From Ancistrus triradiatus (Eukaryota; Chordata; Actinopteri; Siluriformes; Loricariidae), in contig JAJAGP010000092.1 of NCBI GenBank assembly GCA_025084515.1, positions 1 through 64,000 of the forward strand: a stretch of 64,000 nt of DNA, read 5' to 3'. The first letter of the stretch is position 1, and each line of letters opens with the position of its first letter. Under the pieces are notes generated by a model. It made no database searches, was not told the origin of the DNA, and worked only from the letters and a program-made list of their open reading frames with translations. A program made the position numbers and the translations under genes. Below, one piece after another: positions 1 to 12,400 of this stretch.

Positions 1-288
1 AATATTTAATTTGCTTTTACCAAACCAACACAAATATTAAGCAGAACAATAGAGAGTGCACACCAGCCCATTTTGCCTGTGCCTTCTGGGATAGATTTTT
101 AAAGTCTTAAAGCTTAACACCCTAACTCTGTAAATGTCTGAAACATTCTGGATCTCTTCAAATACAGGAAATGTGTCTTTGCGTCACCCAATTGTGGAAC
201 TTGAGTCTACGTGTTTTATAAGACATTCAAGCTCTCTACACACTTTGAAGAATTATTTGACATTAATATATCTGCTTAGTTTTGCTTT

Positions 289-290
<2 letters not shown>

Positions 291-371
<81 letters not shown>
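291..371. repeat. (CA)n microsatellite, about 40 units
   Basis: Uninterrupted CA dinucleotides after ttgctttct. Reading frames of His-Thr or Val-Cys across it are artefacts. Confidence 0.98.
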
Positions 372-374
<3 letters not shown>

Positions 375-404
375 TACTTTAAAGAGACTGACCAAATGTC
401 TTCG

Positions 405-450
405 GAATTTGGGAGGAAACTGGAGTGGAGGTAACCCATGCAGACAGCGG
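405..450 (-). mobile_element. SINE remnant (DANA/Mermaid-like)
   Basis: gggaggaaactggagtggag and the following gcagacagcgggag match the minus-strand body of the larger SINEs at 21755 and 53085. Only a short fragment is left. From 451 to 650 I see only AAT-rich simple sequence. Confidence 0.5.
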
Positions 451-654
451 GAGATAATAATAACAATAATAATAATTATTATTAGAACAAATCGGAAAAC
501 TTTTATTTTATTGCAGACAGCATACATACCCAAGATATTTATAGTCAAGCTTATGTCATCATCAAAACTAAATAATGATGCAATTTCAAGCAGTGATGTC
601 AACGGGTGATTGTAATCATTATTTGGTACAAAAGCAGTCTCCATGAAAGGCTGA

Positions 655-1757
655 GTCTTGAGCAGAGGATCTTCAGATTGTCAACAAATGCATGAGAAAA
701 TTATTGAAATGTAAAGGGCAAGGGTGCAAGCATAAGCTGAAGACCTGTGATCCTCAAACCCTCTGACGGTACTGCATCAGGCTTCGTCATTCATCAACAA
801 AGTACATTGGCATACCTTTGTCAAGCACTACAATATGTAGATATTTTCACAAATGCCACTTAAAATGTTACTGTGCAAAAAAAGAAGCTTATTTTTAACC
901 ATGTCCTGAAGTGGGGTCAACTTGTCTGGGTTCGGCGGCATCTGGAATGGTCCATTTGAAAGTGGAAACGTATTGTAGTCAGACGAATCAGTATTCCAGA
1001 TCTTTTTAGGACGAAATGGACGCGGTTTGTTCCAGACCAACAATGAAAAGGACCATCCAGACTGTTATCAGGAACAAGTTCAAAAGCCAGGCTCTGTCAT
1101 GGTATGGGGTTGTGTTAGTGCCTTTGGCAAAGATCATTTACACTTCTGTGATGGCAGCATTAATGCAGAAAAGTACACGGAGATTTTAGAGCAAGATGTG
1201 CTGCCTTTTCATGATGGCATCTTTTCCAAGGACGTCCATGTGGTTTTCAACAAGACAATGTAAAACAATGCAAGACAGCGTCGCCTCACAACAAGAAGGT
1301 CCTGGGTTTGATCCCAGGTGGAGTTTGCACGTCCTCACCATGTGCAGGCGGGTTTCCTCCCACAGTCCAAAGACATGCATTAGTTTAACTGGTTATGCTA
1401 ATTTTGCCCAATCTGAGTGTAATAAATATATGTTTCGATGTCAACTTGTGTATCGATGTAATCTTGTGTCTGTCATTAAAATGGCCATTGATGCTGATAG
1501 CAACGTTAAATAAAACCAAATAAACAAAACAAATCTTACCGTCCCCACATTTCTTTTTGGAATGTGTTGCAGGTCTGAAATGCAGGAATGGATGTTTATT
1601 TAATAAATGAAATGAAACTGACAGGTAAAATATGAAATATCTTGGGCTCATACTGTCTGCAATGAAAGAAAAGTCAAAGTAAACATAACACTGCGTTTAT
1701 TTTTAATTTGCATTTTTCATACCATACCAGCTTTTTTTCTGATTTGGGACTGTATTA
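655..1757 (+). mobile_element. Tc1/mariner-like relic (family A), split by a SINE
   Basis: The left part (655-1263) has degraded transposase code; 1027-1263 reads EQVQKPGSVMVWGCVSAFGK and NAEKYTEILEQDVLP, the catalytic-core region of Tc1-type transposases. Code stops where SINE sequence begins (about 1264). Element sequence resumes at about 1540 (ttggaatgtgttgcaggtct) and runs to the terminal repeat ending near 1757. Frame breaks and the insertion make it inactive. A deleted minus-strand copy of the same family is at 8440-8775. Confidence 0.8.
1264..1532 (+). mobile_element. tRNA-derived SINE (DANA/Mermaid-like) inside a Tc1 relic
   Basis: gacagcgtcgcctcacaaca, then the box-B-like gggtttgatccc and the conserved cctcccacagtccaaagaca. 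The 3' part, ending in ggccattgatgctgatagca then acgttaaataaaac, is shared with the reversed copy at 52905-53240, which fixes the family's 3' end. Confidence 0.85.
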
Positions 1758-1965
1758 TTATATAAAGATTTCCAAAGAGTTCAGTTCCATAGTGTTTCCG
1801 GCTCGAACAGGTTACCAACACGGGTATAGTGAAGCAACACAATCACACCAATTTGCATGTGCATTTGAATCTCAAATTAGGCTTTTGTAAGGCGAGTCCT
1901 CTGCATTTGTTTTTCTGTAAAAATAAAATGCATTCTTGAAGCTAATAATGTAGTGTGTGTTATTC

Positions 1966-2165
1966 AGCCCTTCAAGCACACATTTCTAAAGCCAACACAC
2001 ACTGGGACACTGGTGGAAACACCAGTCAACTTCACGCGCGTGTTGTGATTGTGGAAGGAAACCAGAATAAGCAGGAAAAACCCACACAGATGGAGTCAGA
2101 ACCGAGAATGAGGAGCTGTGAGGCAACAGTGCTAACTAGCTCCACCACACCAGCCCAGCTACAGT
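1966..2165 (-). mobile_element. degenerate SINE (DANA/Mermaid-like)
   Basis: gaaggaaaccagaataagca, cccacacagatggagtcaga and gctgtgaggcaacagtgcta follow the minus-strand order of the same SINE body. It is strongly diverged. Between 2170 and 2870 I see no further feature apart from a short GT run near 2663. Confidence 0.6.
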
Positions 2166-2869
2166 TTACTTTATGACTATACATTGTGGCTACCTTTCTA
2201 CATCAGCATTAGAAGCTTATTTCAGTTATCCAAAAGAACTTCTCTCTGATGTCAGATCCCTGTCCCTGTAGAAACAACCCGAAGTGTAGTCTGTGTTTTT
2301 TTTAGCTATGGTCGCTTCAGCTTTCAACAGACTGAAATAAGTGCTGTATTACTGGCAGAGAAGAAGTGTGTAAAATCTCAAATCATTTCCAGTCAAATCA
2401 AACACTGCTCACAGGGAAATCAATTTCCCTCAACAGCTCACTCATTCTCAGTCTGCACTCCAACTTACTACACAGTAATGTGTGTGGGGGTATATGTTGT
2501 ACCCATGGCTCCCTAGACGGTGTGCCTTGAGGAGAGCATGCTGTGCTCCAACTTTTTTTCTTTGAGGGGGAAAAAAAAGGTTCTTAGCAAAGCATGGTCC
2601 CCTATGACTAAGTTTGTCACTACTCATTCTCCTTCATTCTAGAGGATTCTACCAAAACCAAATGTGTGTGTGTGTGTGGGGCACATATTGAGAAGGTTAA
2701 TATCAGAATGGCAAACCTCAGGTGAGAGAATAGCGGGAAGAAAGATGAGAGGAATAAGAGGCGGAGAGGGGGAGGGCAGAGAGGTAGAAAAGGAAGATAA
2801 GCAGAGACGAAAAGAATTTGGAGAGAACTGAAAGCCATGGGAGCTAATGGGAGGGGCAAAAGAACAGCT

Positions 2870-3235
2870 CAAGGTTGCACATGAAAAGAGGAGCCTGCAG
2901 GTAGACAGAAACTGAAACAGGGACAGTCACAAACGAAGAACAGGAGAGAAAAAGAAAAGGTGAAACAGGTTAAGTTACAGTCTTATAAGATTATCGCCGC
3001 TGACTGAAAAGCACAGGAGAAGGAAGAAAATAGCTGTTTGCTGACTCAGGCAGTGAGAGGATTAATGAAAGCAACTGAAGAAAGTGAGAGGAAAACATAA
3101 GAGAGTGGACTTGGAAACTTTTCAGACTTGGAATGAAACTATAAGCAAACGTTTGCAGATAGATTGAGCTCCGGAGCTACAACATAGTGGACGACTGATA
3201 CACAGCACAGCAAAAGCCACCATCATATCCTTGCA
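2870..3235 (+). promoter_or_regulatory. probable 5' UTR and proximal promoter of the pitpnc1-like gene
   Basis: Purine-rich, non-repetitive sequence just upstream of the start codon. A TATAAG-like motif lies near 2984-2990 and an AP-1-like TGACTCA near 3041-3048. No CpG island is apparent. No splice acceptor is needed before the ATG, so exon 1 could be the true first exon, but the transcription start cannot be fixed from sequence alone. Confidence 0.35.
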
Positions 3236-3283
3236 ATGTTGATGAAAGAGTACAGAATATGCATGCCTCTTACTGTGGAGGAG
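3236..3283 (+). CDS. pitpnc1: pitpnc1-like exon 1 (start codon exon)
   Basis: Encodes MLMKEYRICMPLTVEE (residues 1-16), the conserved first beta strand of PITPs. A second ATG lies two codons downstream; the first was chosen because family proteins begin ML-KEYRI. The base at -3 is G, a moderate start context. The donor is gtaagt at 3284, phase 0. Confidence 0.92.
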
Positions 3284-6200
3284 GTAAGTGGGGAGATGTT
3301 CTGTTTGCAAGGTAAACTCCGAAATTTATAAGACCTTCACAGTTGGTTGCTTGATTTTTTTCCTATTGCTTATTGTGAAGTGTGTGTAAAATTGGTGACA
3401 TTCATAGACTTGAGGGGGACTGGTTTAGCCTTTGACCAAACATGTTATCTGAAGTAAAAGTTTAAGCTGGAAAAGTTGTATATGGAAGCAGACGATCATT
3501 CTAAATGTCAACATTGTGTGTACGGCTATGTGTGTGTGTCTTTGTAGGTAGGTCTTTGTTGTCTTACTAAAACAAGTAGGACCGGTTTTACTGTTTAACG
3601 CGGTTATACATTTTCCATGGATTTATAGCAACATCTTGCCAGGTGAACGAGTCTACCCTCTTCCAGCTTGATACACTTGAAAACCTTGCCCAGTATTCTT
3701 CTCAGCATTAACTTAAGTATGACTATTGGTGCTTTTTATTTCCGATGAAGCTCATGACTTGACAGATGCTGAGATAATAAACTTCATGTGCTCATTGTAG
3801 TAGCTGGCATTGAGGTAGGCTGATGAAGGGTCAAAATGGGTGTTAAGACCAACAGTTAAGTAACACCCCACTGTCCTAGTGCTGTTTGCTTTGGAATAAC
3901 ATATTCAGGTAGTCCCCTTTTTATGATCCTATAATACTCAAGTACACATTCAACAGAAACTGTATTCTGAATTGCTATTTTCCCTGGGAAAGCCATATGC
4001 AGCGTGATACTCTCCAGTAGATGCTGGGCATCCAGGCAGAATTGGACTCGAGCCATCTGCAATGCGGACTAACCATTGTGTTTTTGTTTTTTAAATACAT
4101 CATTAAAAAAAAATACTGAGATATTTAACATGTTATTATAAAATAAGCTTTGTTTTAATGATTTTGCACAACTGTAGGTTAATGTCAGTGCTTTAAGCAT
4201 GTTTAATGTAGGTTAGGCTATGGTATATATAGTATATATAAATCTTCTCAGTTTATGATACATTCAGTTTACAATGGATTTGTTGGAAATGTATCCTCAT
4301 CGTAAAGAAGAGTGCCTGTAGTATATTTTCAGTCCTACATTACTACGTCAGTGAGGCATAAACACATCAAATGTACAAATACAAGAGCTGAAATTGAAAA
4401 TGCATTTATTATATAGCGCTTTTATAGCAGAGCATTGCCTCAAAGCAGCGTTATAAATATCCTGCCCCACAGCCCCAACTAATCAAGCCTATGGAAACAG
4501 TGGCACAGGGAAACCTTATGAGTACCAAGACTCAAACAGGCCCCAACCTCTTTGGGTAGCTTAGATTTTATGTAAGAATTAAACTAAAATTACCTACCGT
4601 ATTTTTCGGACCATAAGGCACACTTAAAATCCTTTAACTTTCTCAAAAATCGACAGTGCCCCTAAAAATGCGGTGCGGTGCTAACCGATTGTAGATGGTA
4701 CACGGCGCTCATAAATCTGTCAAAATGTTTTAGCACGGCCTTGGTAAGTTACGAAGCTTATGGCAACCGTAGTGCGCAGCATCGCGGAGTAATACGGTAT
4801 GTGCTTCAGCATTAGGGTACTGCATTCATTCATTCATTCATTTTCGAAGCGGATTTCAAACACAACGCTATCAGTCACTCAGTACAACATGGACATAGAG
4901 CAGCTGCGAGAGAATTCAACATTAACGAATCAATGGTACGGAAGTGGAGGAAGCAAGAAGACGCCCTGCGCCAGGTAAGGAAGATCAAACTGAGTTTCCG
5001 ACGGAACTTAAGGGTTTTGTTTCATTTCATGCGTCTTATAACCCGGTGCGCTTTATGTATGAAAATAGACCCGTTAGCAGCCGATCGTTGATATTGCGTC
5101 TTATAATCCGGTGCGCTTTATGGTCCGAAAAATATGGTAAATAGTACAGTTATGATAATAGTTTAAATACACAAAGGCTAAATGGAATAATTAAAAGAGA
5201 GATCACATAACACCATAAATCAGAGCCTCACCTTCCCAGCAACCAACAAACCTGAGAGATCGCATGCAACCCGAAACCTCAGATCATCATAAAACTCTTT
5301 TACAATGAACTCCTGGCTCTGCCTAAGGCAAGGATGCACAACCCCAGGCCATAGAAGATAGGGCTTGGCTTCAGTCCGACATCCCCACCCAAAACACCTG
5401 GCCCAACAACAGGAAAGCTACCAGAACAAACAGCATAACAGAGCAGGCAAGACAGAGATGACCCTAGACTCCAGCCCACAGAACCAGAGCAGCAGAGAAA
5501 ATGGCAGGAGATAAAACATATGGCAAAGCTGAAAAATTGATATACATTTACATCCAAGCTGAAAACAATCTTTTGTTTTTGTCTGACTATCACTCTGTGT
5601 CCTTTCCTCTCTCAGTATAGGATCGGGCAGCTGTACATGATCACCAAGCACAGTCATGAGCAAAGTCAGGGAGGGGATGGGGTGGAAGTGGTCCGTAATG
5701 AGCCTGATACACACCCTATATATGGACCGGGCCAAATCACAGAAAAACGCATTTACCTCACCAGGTAAGCCTTCACACATTTGGTAACAAACGCAGCATT
5801 TGTACAACTGCCACGCTCACTGTTCCTCAAGTAAAAATGAATTTGCTGAATGTAGATAAGGAATACCTGCCCAATTCACTGTCATCCAGTGCCTCTTCCT
5901 TATAGCCCTTCTTCACATCAGCCAGACCTATCAGGTTGGAATCTGATAAAGCCTGAGCATGGAACCTTTTCTTAACAAGTCCATGTTAACTTACAGTATG
6001 TTAACAATGCTGACTTAAAGCCCAGCCTTTATCTCTATTGTTTCTTTTTTTGCTTATAGAATGAGGAAGTTGCATCAGTACAGTTTTTTTATGACAATTG
6101 GTACTGATGCTTGAAGGTAATTCAAATAAAATTGTACTTTAAAGACAACCATAAACTGTGTTCCACTGTGCTTTACGCACAATGGCAAAACATTCAGTTT

Positions 6201-6395
6201 TTAATGAGGACATAAAACTTCTGGCGGCATGATGGTGCATTGGTTAGCAATGTCACCCGGGTTTGATTCCTGGGGCAGAGTCCACCTGGGTGGAGTTGTC
6301 ATTGGGCTCGAGGGCAGTATATGCCCCTAAAGAATCAAAAGGAATGGGCACGGACAGCACTTTGGACACAGCAGTCCATGCCTATTGCTTGCGCT

Positions 6396-6431
<36 letters not shown>

Positions 6432-9400
6432 CACACACTCAGTCTGTCCTGTGAGGACTTCATACAAGCTTTGTGAAAAAGAATTTATATGCTACAAAGT
6501 TTAATAGTGTCTTATTGGTCAAAAGTCCATCAGTATATCAGCAGTTACCAGCTCAGCTGTACTCCCTACTGACTCTACAGTGTAGACTCACAACACCAAA
6601 ACCTGATACAGTTTTTCAGTTTCTAGTTGCTTAGATATTGTTAATGAACCATGGCATATTTTCATACTTATGGTTCAGGTTTTTTTCCAAAGGCACTACA
6701 GTAGAACACGTTTTTAAATTTTACTGGATTTCTTTTGTGTCCTTTGTATCCTATGTGGAATAATTATACTCAAAGACAAAAAATAACACACCCAGATAGA
6801 AATGTCGGATTGCTGCAAAACTCGGCATGCAGTTTTGTATCAGGCATATGTAAATGATTACAGGTGTGACCTGATAAGACTCTGGGTCTTGCCATAAGAG
6901 GGTGTAAAAGTGCTTCCCCTGCTACCCTATAAAAAGTTCTCAGAGGCTACTTTTGGGTAGTGTACATCTTGGTGAGAGAGATTGCTGACTGCTAGACATG
7001 CCTCTATGATGCATTCGAAGACATTTTGCCCAGGTAACAGATGTAGAGGGAGTACGTCAATGGCTGAGAGAAACAAGATAGTCGTTATGATGAATTGCCC
7101 GCCATCTAGGCTGTTCTGGCTATTACGAGGTGTTGGGAGAGTGGTTCCATGAGGGCGCACACACACACAGCAAACAGGCTCTGGATGGCTCAGACAGACC
7201 ACCAGTAGAGAGGATCGTTTGATCTGGCGACAAGCACAAGCAGCTCCCACAGTTTCGTTTGTCCATCATCCAGACACAGATGGTATCTTCACTACACACC
7301 CCTGTCTCTGTCCGGACCATTTCCAGATGCTCAGCAGAAGGAAATTTGTTGGCACTGCACTCATGACATGTCCTGCCACTTTCGCTTCGTTTGCAATGGT
7401 GTCATGAATGAGAAACCTGGACTGCTAAGGTCTGGAACCGCATCAAATCCAGTTTCTGTTTGGGATCTGACGGTCGGGTTCGAGTATGGAGGCCTTGTTG
7501 TGAACTTTATGAAACCAAAAGGTTTAGGGTTCACGTTGAGCCCTGCCAAGCTGCAATAGCTTGGATTGTACCAGTTGTAAGCTGCTCTGAATAAGCTTGT
7601 CTGCTTTAAATATTTCATATGTAGTGAAGAATAGGAGAACTGTGTTATGATTATATCATTGCCATGAAAATCATGGTCTGTTGGGGGGAAACCCTGGTTA
7701 AGTATGTGTAATCTTTTAAAGTGAATACTTGTGTTTTGTTAAAGTGAATATTTTACTTTGCAAAAATCTTGTTTTTGGCAGGTGTTTAGTGGATGTGAAA
7801 ACATAAAACTGATTCCTGAAATATGTGTAAGCAACTGGGAAATTCTGTAAAAATGAAATGAAAGTTTAATATCTCTGCCTTTCTACCATATTATGTGTCA
7901 TAGTAAACTGCCCTCTTGGATGAGGAAATTTGTCCCCATGATCTTCTATGTGACAGAAAAGGCCTGGAATTTCTACCCATACACTATCACAGGTCAGTTC
8001 CAGAAAACTATTACAGAAATACGCTTTTCAAGAAATGTATTGAATCAGTTGCAAGAAATACAGACACAGAAAAACCCTTGTATTCAACTGGATATCTGCA
8101 TACATTATTCATAACAGAGTGGTCTGATATTCATGCAAGTTGTACTAATAATAGTAATAATAAAAAAAGTAATATCTACCTAAATTACTACCACAAATGT
8201 TCTTGATACAAGTCTGAACAAACTGATTAATAAACACTGCATTAATAAACATTTGGAATGGGGAAGTAACTAAAATAAATGATAATAATTACAAAGCTAG
8301 TTAAAATGACAATATGGTGGTGTAGGGTTGCACTGGTTCTATATTTTCATTTATGAACGGGGTAAATATAATAGTTAATATAGGGTTGTTTGTGTAATCA
8401 TCACAACTTATTTCATTGCAGATAGTATGAACCCAAAGTATACCATGATTTGTTTGGTCAACTTTGTTTCATTTATTAATATAAATCCAATCCTGCATTT
8501 AAGACCTGCAACACATTACAAAGTGCTGTCCTTTCTGTTCCAACAATTTTTGTAATGTCGCCATTCCTTCTCATAACACTTGAAAGACGTTTTGGCACTG
8601 AGGATACCAAGCAATTAAGTGTTTCAGGTGTTATTTTGTCCCATTCTTCCTGCAAACACGTCTTAAGATGTGCAACAGTACAGGGCTGTCTGCAAAGAAA
8701 TAAAAGTAAATCTAAGGAACATAATTTTTATGTGCATTTTCCATACTGTCCCAACTTTCTGACTTTGGGTTTTAAAAAGAGTATTCACATTCTCTATGTG
8801 TAGGCCATTTCTTATATTTTGGCTAGCACTGTCACCTCACAGCTAGAAGGTCCTAGGTCCGATCCCAGGTGGTGCGACCTGGTTCCTTTGTGTCTCCAGT
8901 CTCCCCCCAAAGTCCAAAGACATGTGTTAGGTTAACTGGTGTTTCTAAAGTGCCCATAATGTGTGAGTGTGTGTATGAGTGCATGTGCCCTATGATGGAT
9001 CGGTGCCCTAGGGTTGTTCCTGCTTTGCGCTCGGTCATTTGGTCTGAAGGGGACATGAGTCATGTTATGGTGACTGGTTGTCTGCCAATGCTGCAACCCA
9101 CACCTCCATTCACATCTCATTATTTGAACCAATTAGCTTTTATAGAAAGTATTAACCCAGATGTTTATTTTATAAATCTAAGGCATGACCGTTTAACTGG
9201 TGCATTCATTAACTTGTAGTGTATAATTGTGACACAGGTAAAGATCAGATCCCATTTAACGAATAATTAATGCATAGTTCCAGGCAATCCAAATTGTCTT
9301 ATTCAAACATGTGGCTCAAATGGCATGTACCAAGTGTCGCAAATGCATGAATGTGCCAAATAAACTGCAAGTACTATATACAACGGTTGAATCCATGATC

Positions 9401-12400
9401 ATAATGTTCCGTCTTTTGTGTTTTTTTCATTGCACTCTCCATATGTTGGTGTTTTTGATGTAGAGTACTCAGTAAGTAGCCTCACACACTTACTTTGACA
9501 CTGATGCAGTCCTGTCTCTGTCATCCAAATATTTATTCTAACCAGCACCCCCCCCCCCCTTTCTATGTTTAGTGTTCCTTTCTTCCCAAGCTGAATGTGA
9601 AGATTGAGACGCGCTTCGCAAATGACAATGGAAGCAATGAAAATGTGGGTACCGAGTTCATAACACACTTCTAGTTTGTTTTAATGTGTCTGTGTGGACA
9701 TGTACATGAGCTTAAACATTAAATTATGGCTACATGTTTATCAGCACCGGTCATGTCACTCAAAGGGGTATGGTTCTACAGCCTTTATCATGAAGTGGAG
9801 TGTGTGACTGCTCAAGTGTCTGGTGTTAAAACAACGAGACAGTACAAGTATGGGATAAATGAGTAAAGCAGGTTGGGTTAGTGTTCAAATCTGTCCCGAT
9901 ACGACCAACAAGCAACAGGCTCAGCCTGTGTGTATTCTCTCTGATGAAGACATGGAAATTAAGCCTGAACAAGTCCCAGCCTGCCTATAACAATCACTTC
10001 AAATCTTCCCACAGATTGACACACCCAGATATTGCCTTATGAAGTCGCAAAAATGTTCCACCACACACAGAAATGCAGGCAGATGAGAAACAGAAAGTAT
10101 GACAGAACAAAAGAGAGTAGGATAAATCAAATAAAAAGTGGCTGTCTGAGTTGAAGTAAAGGAGGCTGTTCAGAGTCTTAATACAGCAGCAGTCGCTGAT
10201 GACAGCGTCCCACACTGATTGTATTTATTCTGTCGTACTCTCCTTTCATCCCGGCTGCTGTTAAAGAAACCCAGTGTGCAACAGATCTGAGGCCGCTTTG
10301 CCTCCGCTCTATCCTCTGCTAACTCTCAGTTGCAAGGTGAGCAGTAAAAACCTCCTTGCCCGCAGTAGTTTGCATAAATCACTGCCTTTGCCTGCAGCTG
10401 ACTTTTGCTGTCATGTATTTTTCATAAGTGTTCCATGCCAAGGGTGTGTTACAGAATATTGCCATAATTAAAAGTAGACCTTTTTTTAGAACTGTTGTTA
10501 TAAACTGTATATACAGTGCCAATAGAAATACTTCACACCCCATTGAATCACTAGTTTCTCTTACAGCCTGAAATCAAGATTCATTAAAATATTTTTTATC
10601 CAGCTTATTTATACATATTGCCTTTTAACGTTCAAGTTGCAAGAATTAGGCAACAATTCTAAACATTGCCACAGTGATTCGTCTGTATATGTGTGTGAAC
10701 TGGCAACATCTATACCCCTTCTGTACTGACCAACTGCCAGGCCCCCCTCTAGTCTGGATACAAGATGAGTTTGCCATGGGGGCATACAGGTTTCATATGG
10801 TATCCTGCTCACAGATATTGTAGCTGGGTCTGTAGATCCAGCACACTTGTAGACTGCTGAAGCTGATGTCCCAGGTGGTCCCATATAAGCTCAAATTGGC
10901 GGACCAAGTGTTGCAATCCAGTAGATACATTCCTGGGAAATCCTTACTGTGTGTGGATGAGCATTATCCTGCTGAACAATGCCAGTTGGAAGCCCTGCCA
11001 TGAGACAACACGTGGCAACAGGATGTCCCTCATATCACTTCTAGGGGTGACCTATACGTATTAGGGATGTCATATACAATGGCTCTTCAGATCATCACAC
11101 CAGCAGTCAGGGAGGTGCATCACTGAGCAACAATGGCAGGACTGAAGTGCTCACCATGAGGCCTCCATACTCAAACCCGACCGATCCCAAAGACTGGATT
11201 CGTTGCTAAAGACGATACGGTTCCACTCCGTAACAGTCCAGGCTTCTCGTTCATGACACTAATGCAAGCAAAGGCAAATGATAGCTGTCTGTCAATGGCA
11301 GGACACGTAATGGGTGCCGTGACAACAAATTTCATTCTGTTGAGTGCCTGGAAATGATCTGGGCAGAGTCAGGGGTGTGTAGAAGGTGCCATCTGTGTCT
11401 GGATGGTGGACAATAAAACTGTTGGAGCTGCTCATGCTTGTCAGCGGATCAAATGATCCTCATTTCTGATGGCCTGTCAGGGTTGTCCGGAGCCTCTTCA
11501 CCATGAGTGCATGCCCTCATGGAACCACTGCTCACAACACCTCCTAACAGATAGGTCAGAATGGCCTAGATGGCAGGAATTCGTCAAAACTACCATGCTG
11601 CTTCTCTCAGTCCAATGATGTGTCCCCTCTCAAAGTCTGTCAACTTAGTAAAATGTCTTCAAGTGCGTCGTAAAGGCATGTCTAGCAGTCAACAATCTCT
11701 CAGATGTTGTTCTTAGTGCCATCGAGGTCAGCTTTTTGCAAAGCTTGTGAAAGATTTTGTAGATTGTATTTTCACATTAAGGCTGAGGGTTATAATGTAA
11801 ACACAGATGCAAAATGTTAGATTTAACTCCTTTTAACTTTCATGGTGCAAGATGACAAACTGTAAGGACTTTGATAGGGTATGATGATCTCTATAGGCAC
11901 TACAGATATCAAATATGACGATGAGTGGCAAAACAGAAATCAAAACCGACCTTATTATCACAAGGTTAATCCAATGGCACCATAGCCACCTGTGTCCAGG
12001 AGTCAGAATTGGTCGTATACTCTGCATCAGACGAATGACATCCCAAATCAATCAAACAATGCTAATCAATCTGGTGTGTCAGTGAGCTCATATGTATTGA
12101 AGGGAGCAGGAGCTCACTGCAATTATGTTGATCTGTAGAATTAAGTTCCATGAACTCCAGTTTGAAAAGAGGCAGTTGGTGGCTATACAAAAAATATGTG
12201 CTAGTTACGACCTGCTTGGCAGCCACTGAGACTTAGATAGTGGCTGGGAATTGGCAATGATTAAACACTGAACATAAATTAGGTTTAAATATCGGATGTA
12301 AACCTCAATGCTGAGAATGAAAAAGAATAAACTGAATATCCTGCTGTTCTAGGTTTCATACTACTTCGAATTAGGTGAGCTATTCAGTGTTCTTTTGTTT

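Noticed and set aside
134..382. Open frame with a His-Thr repeat, and a Cys-Val repeat on the other strand
   Set aside because: Translation of the (CA)n microsatellite.
5418..5807. Minus-strand frame overlapping exon 2
   Set aside because: Antisense shadow of a well-supported exon of the pitpnc1-like gene.
7993..8114. Reading exon 3 onward past 7992
   Set aside because: The open frame continues by chance (GQFQKTITEI); it does not match the family, while a gtcagt donor sits exactly at the divergence point.
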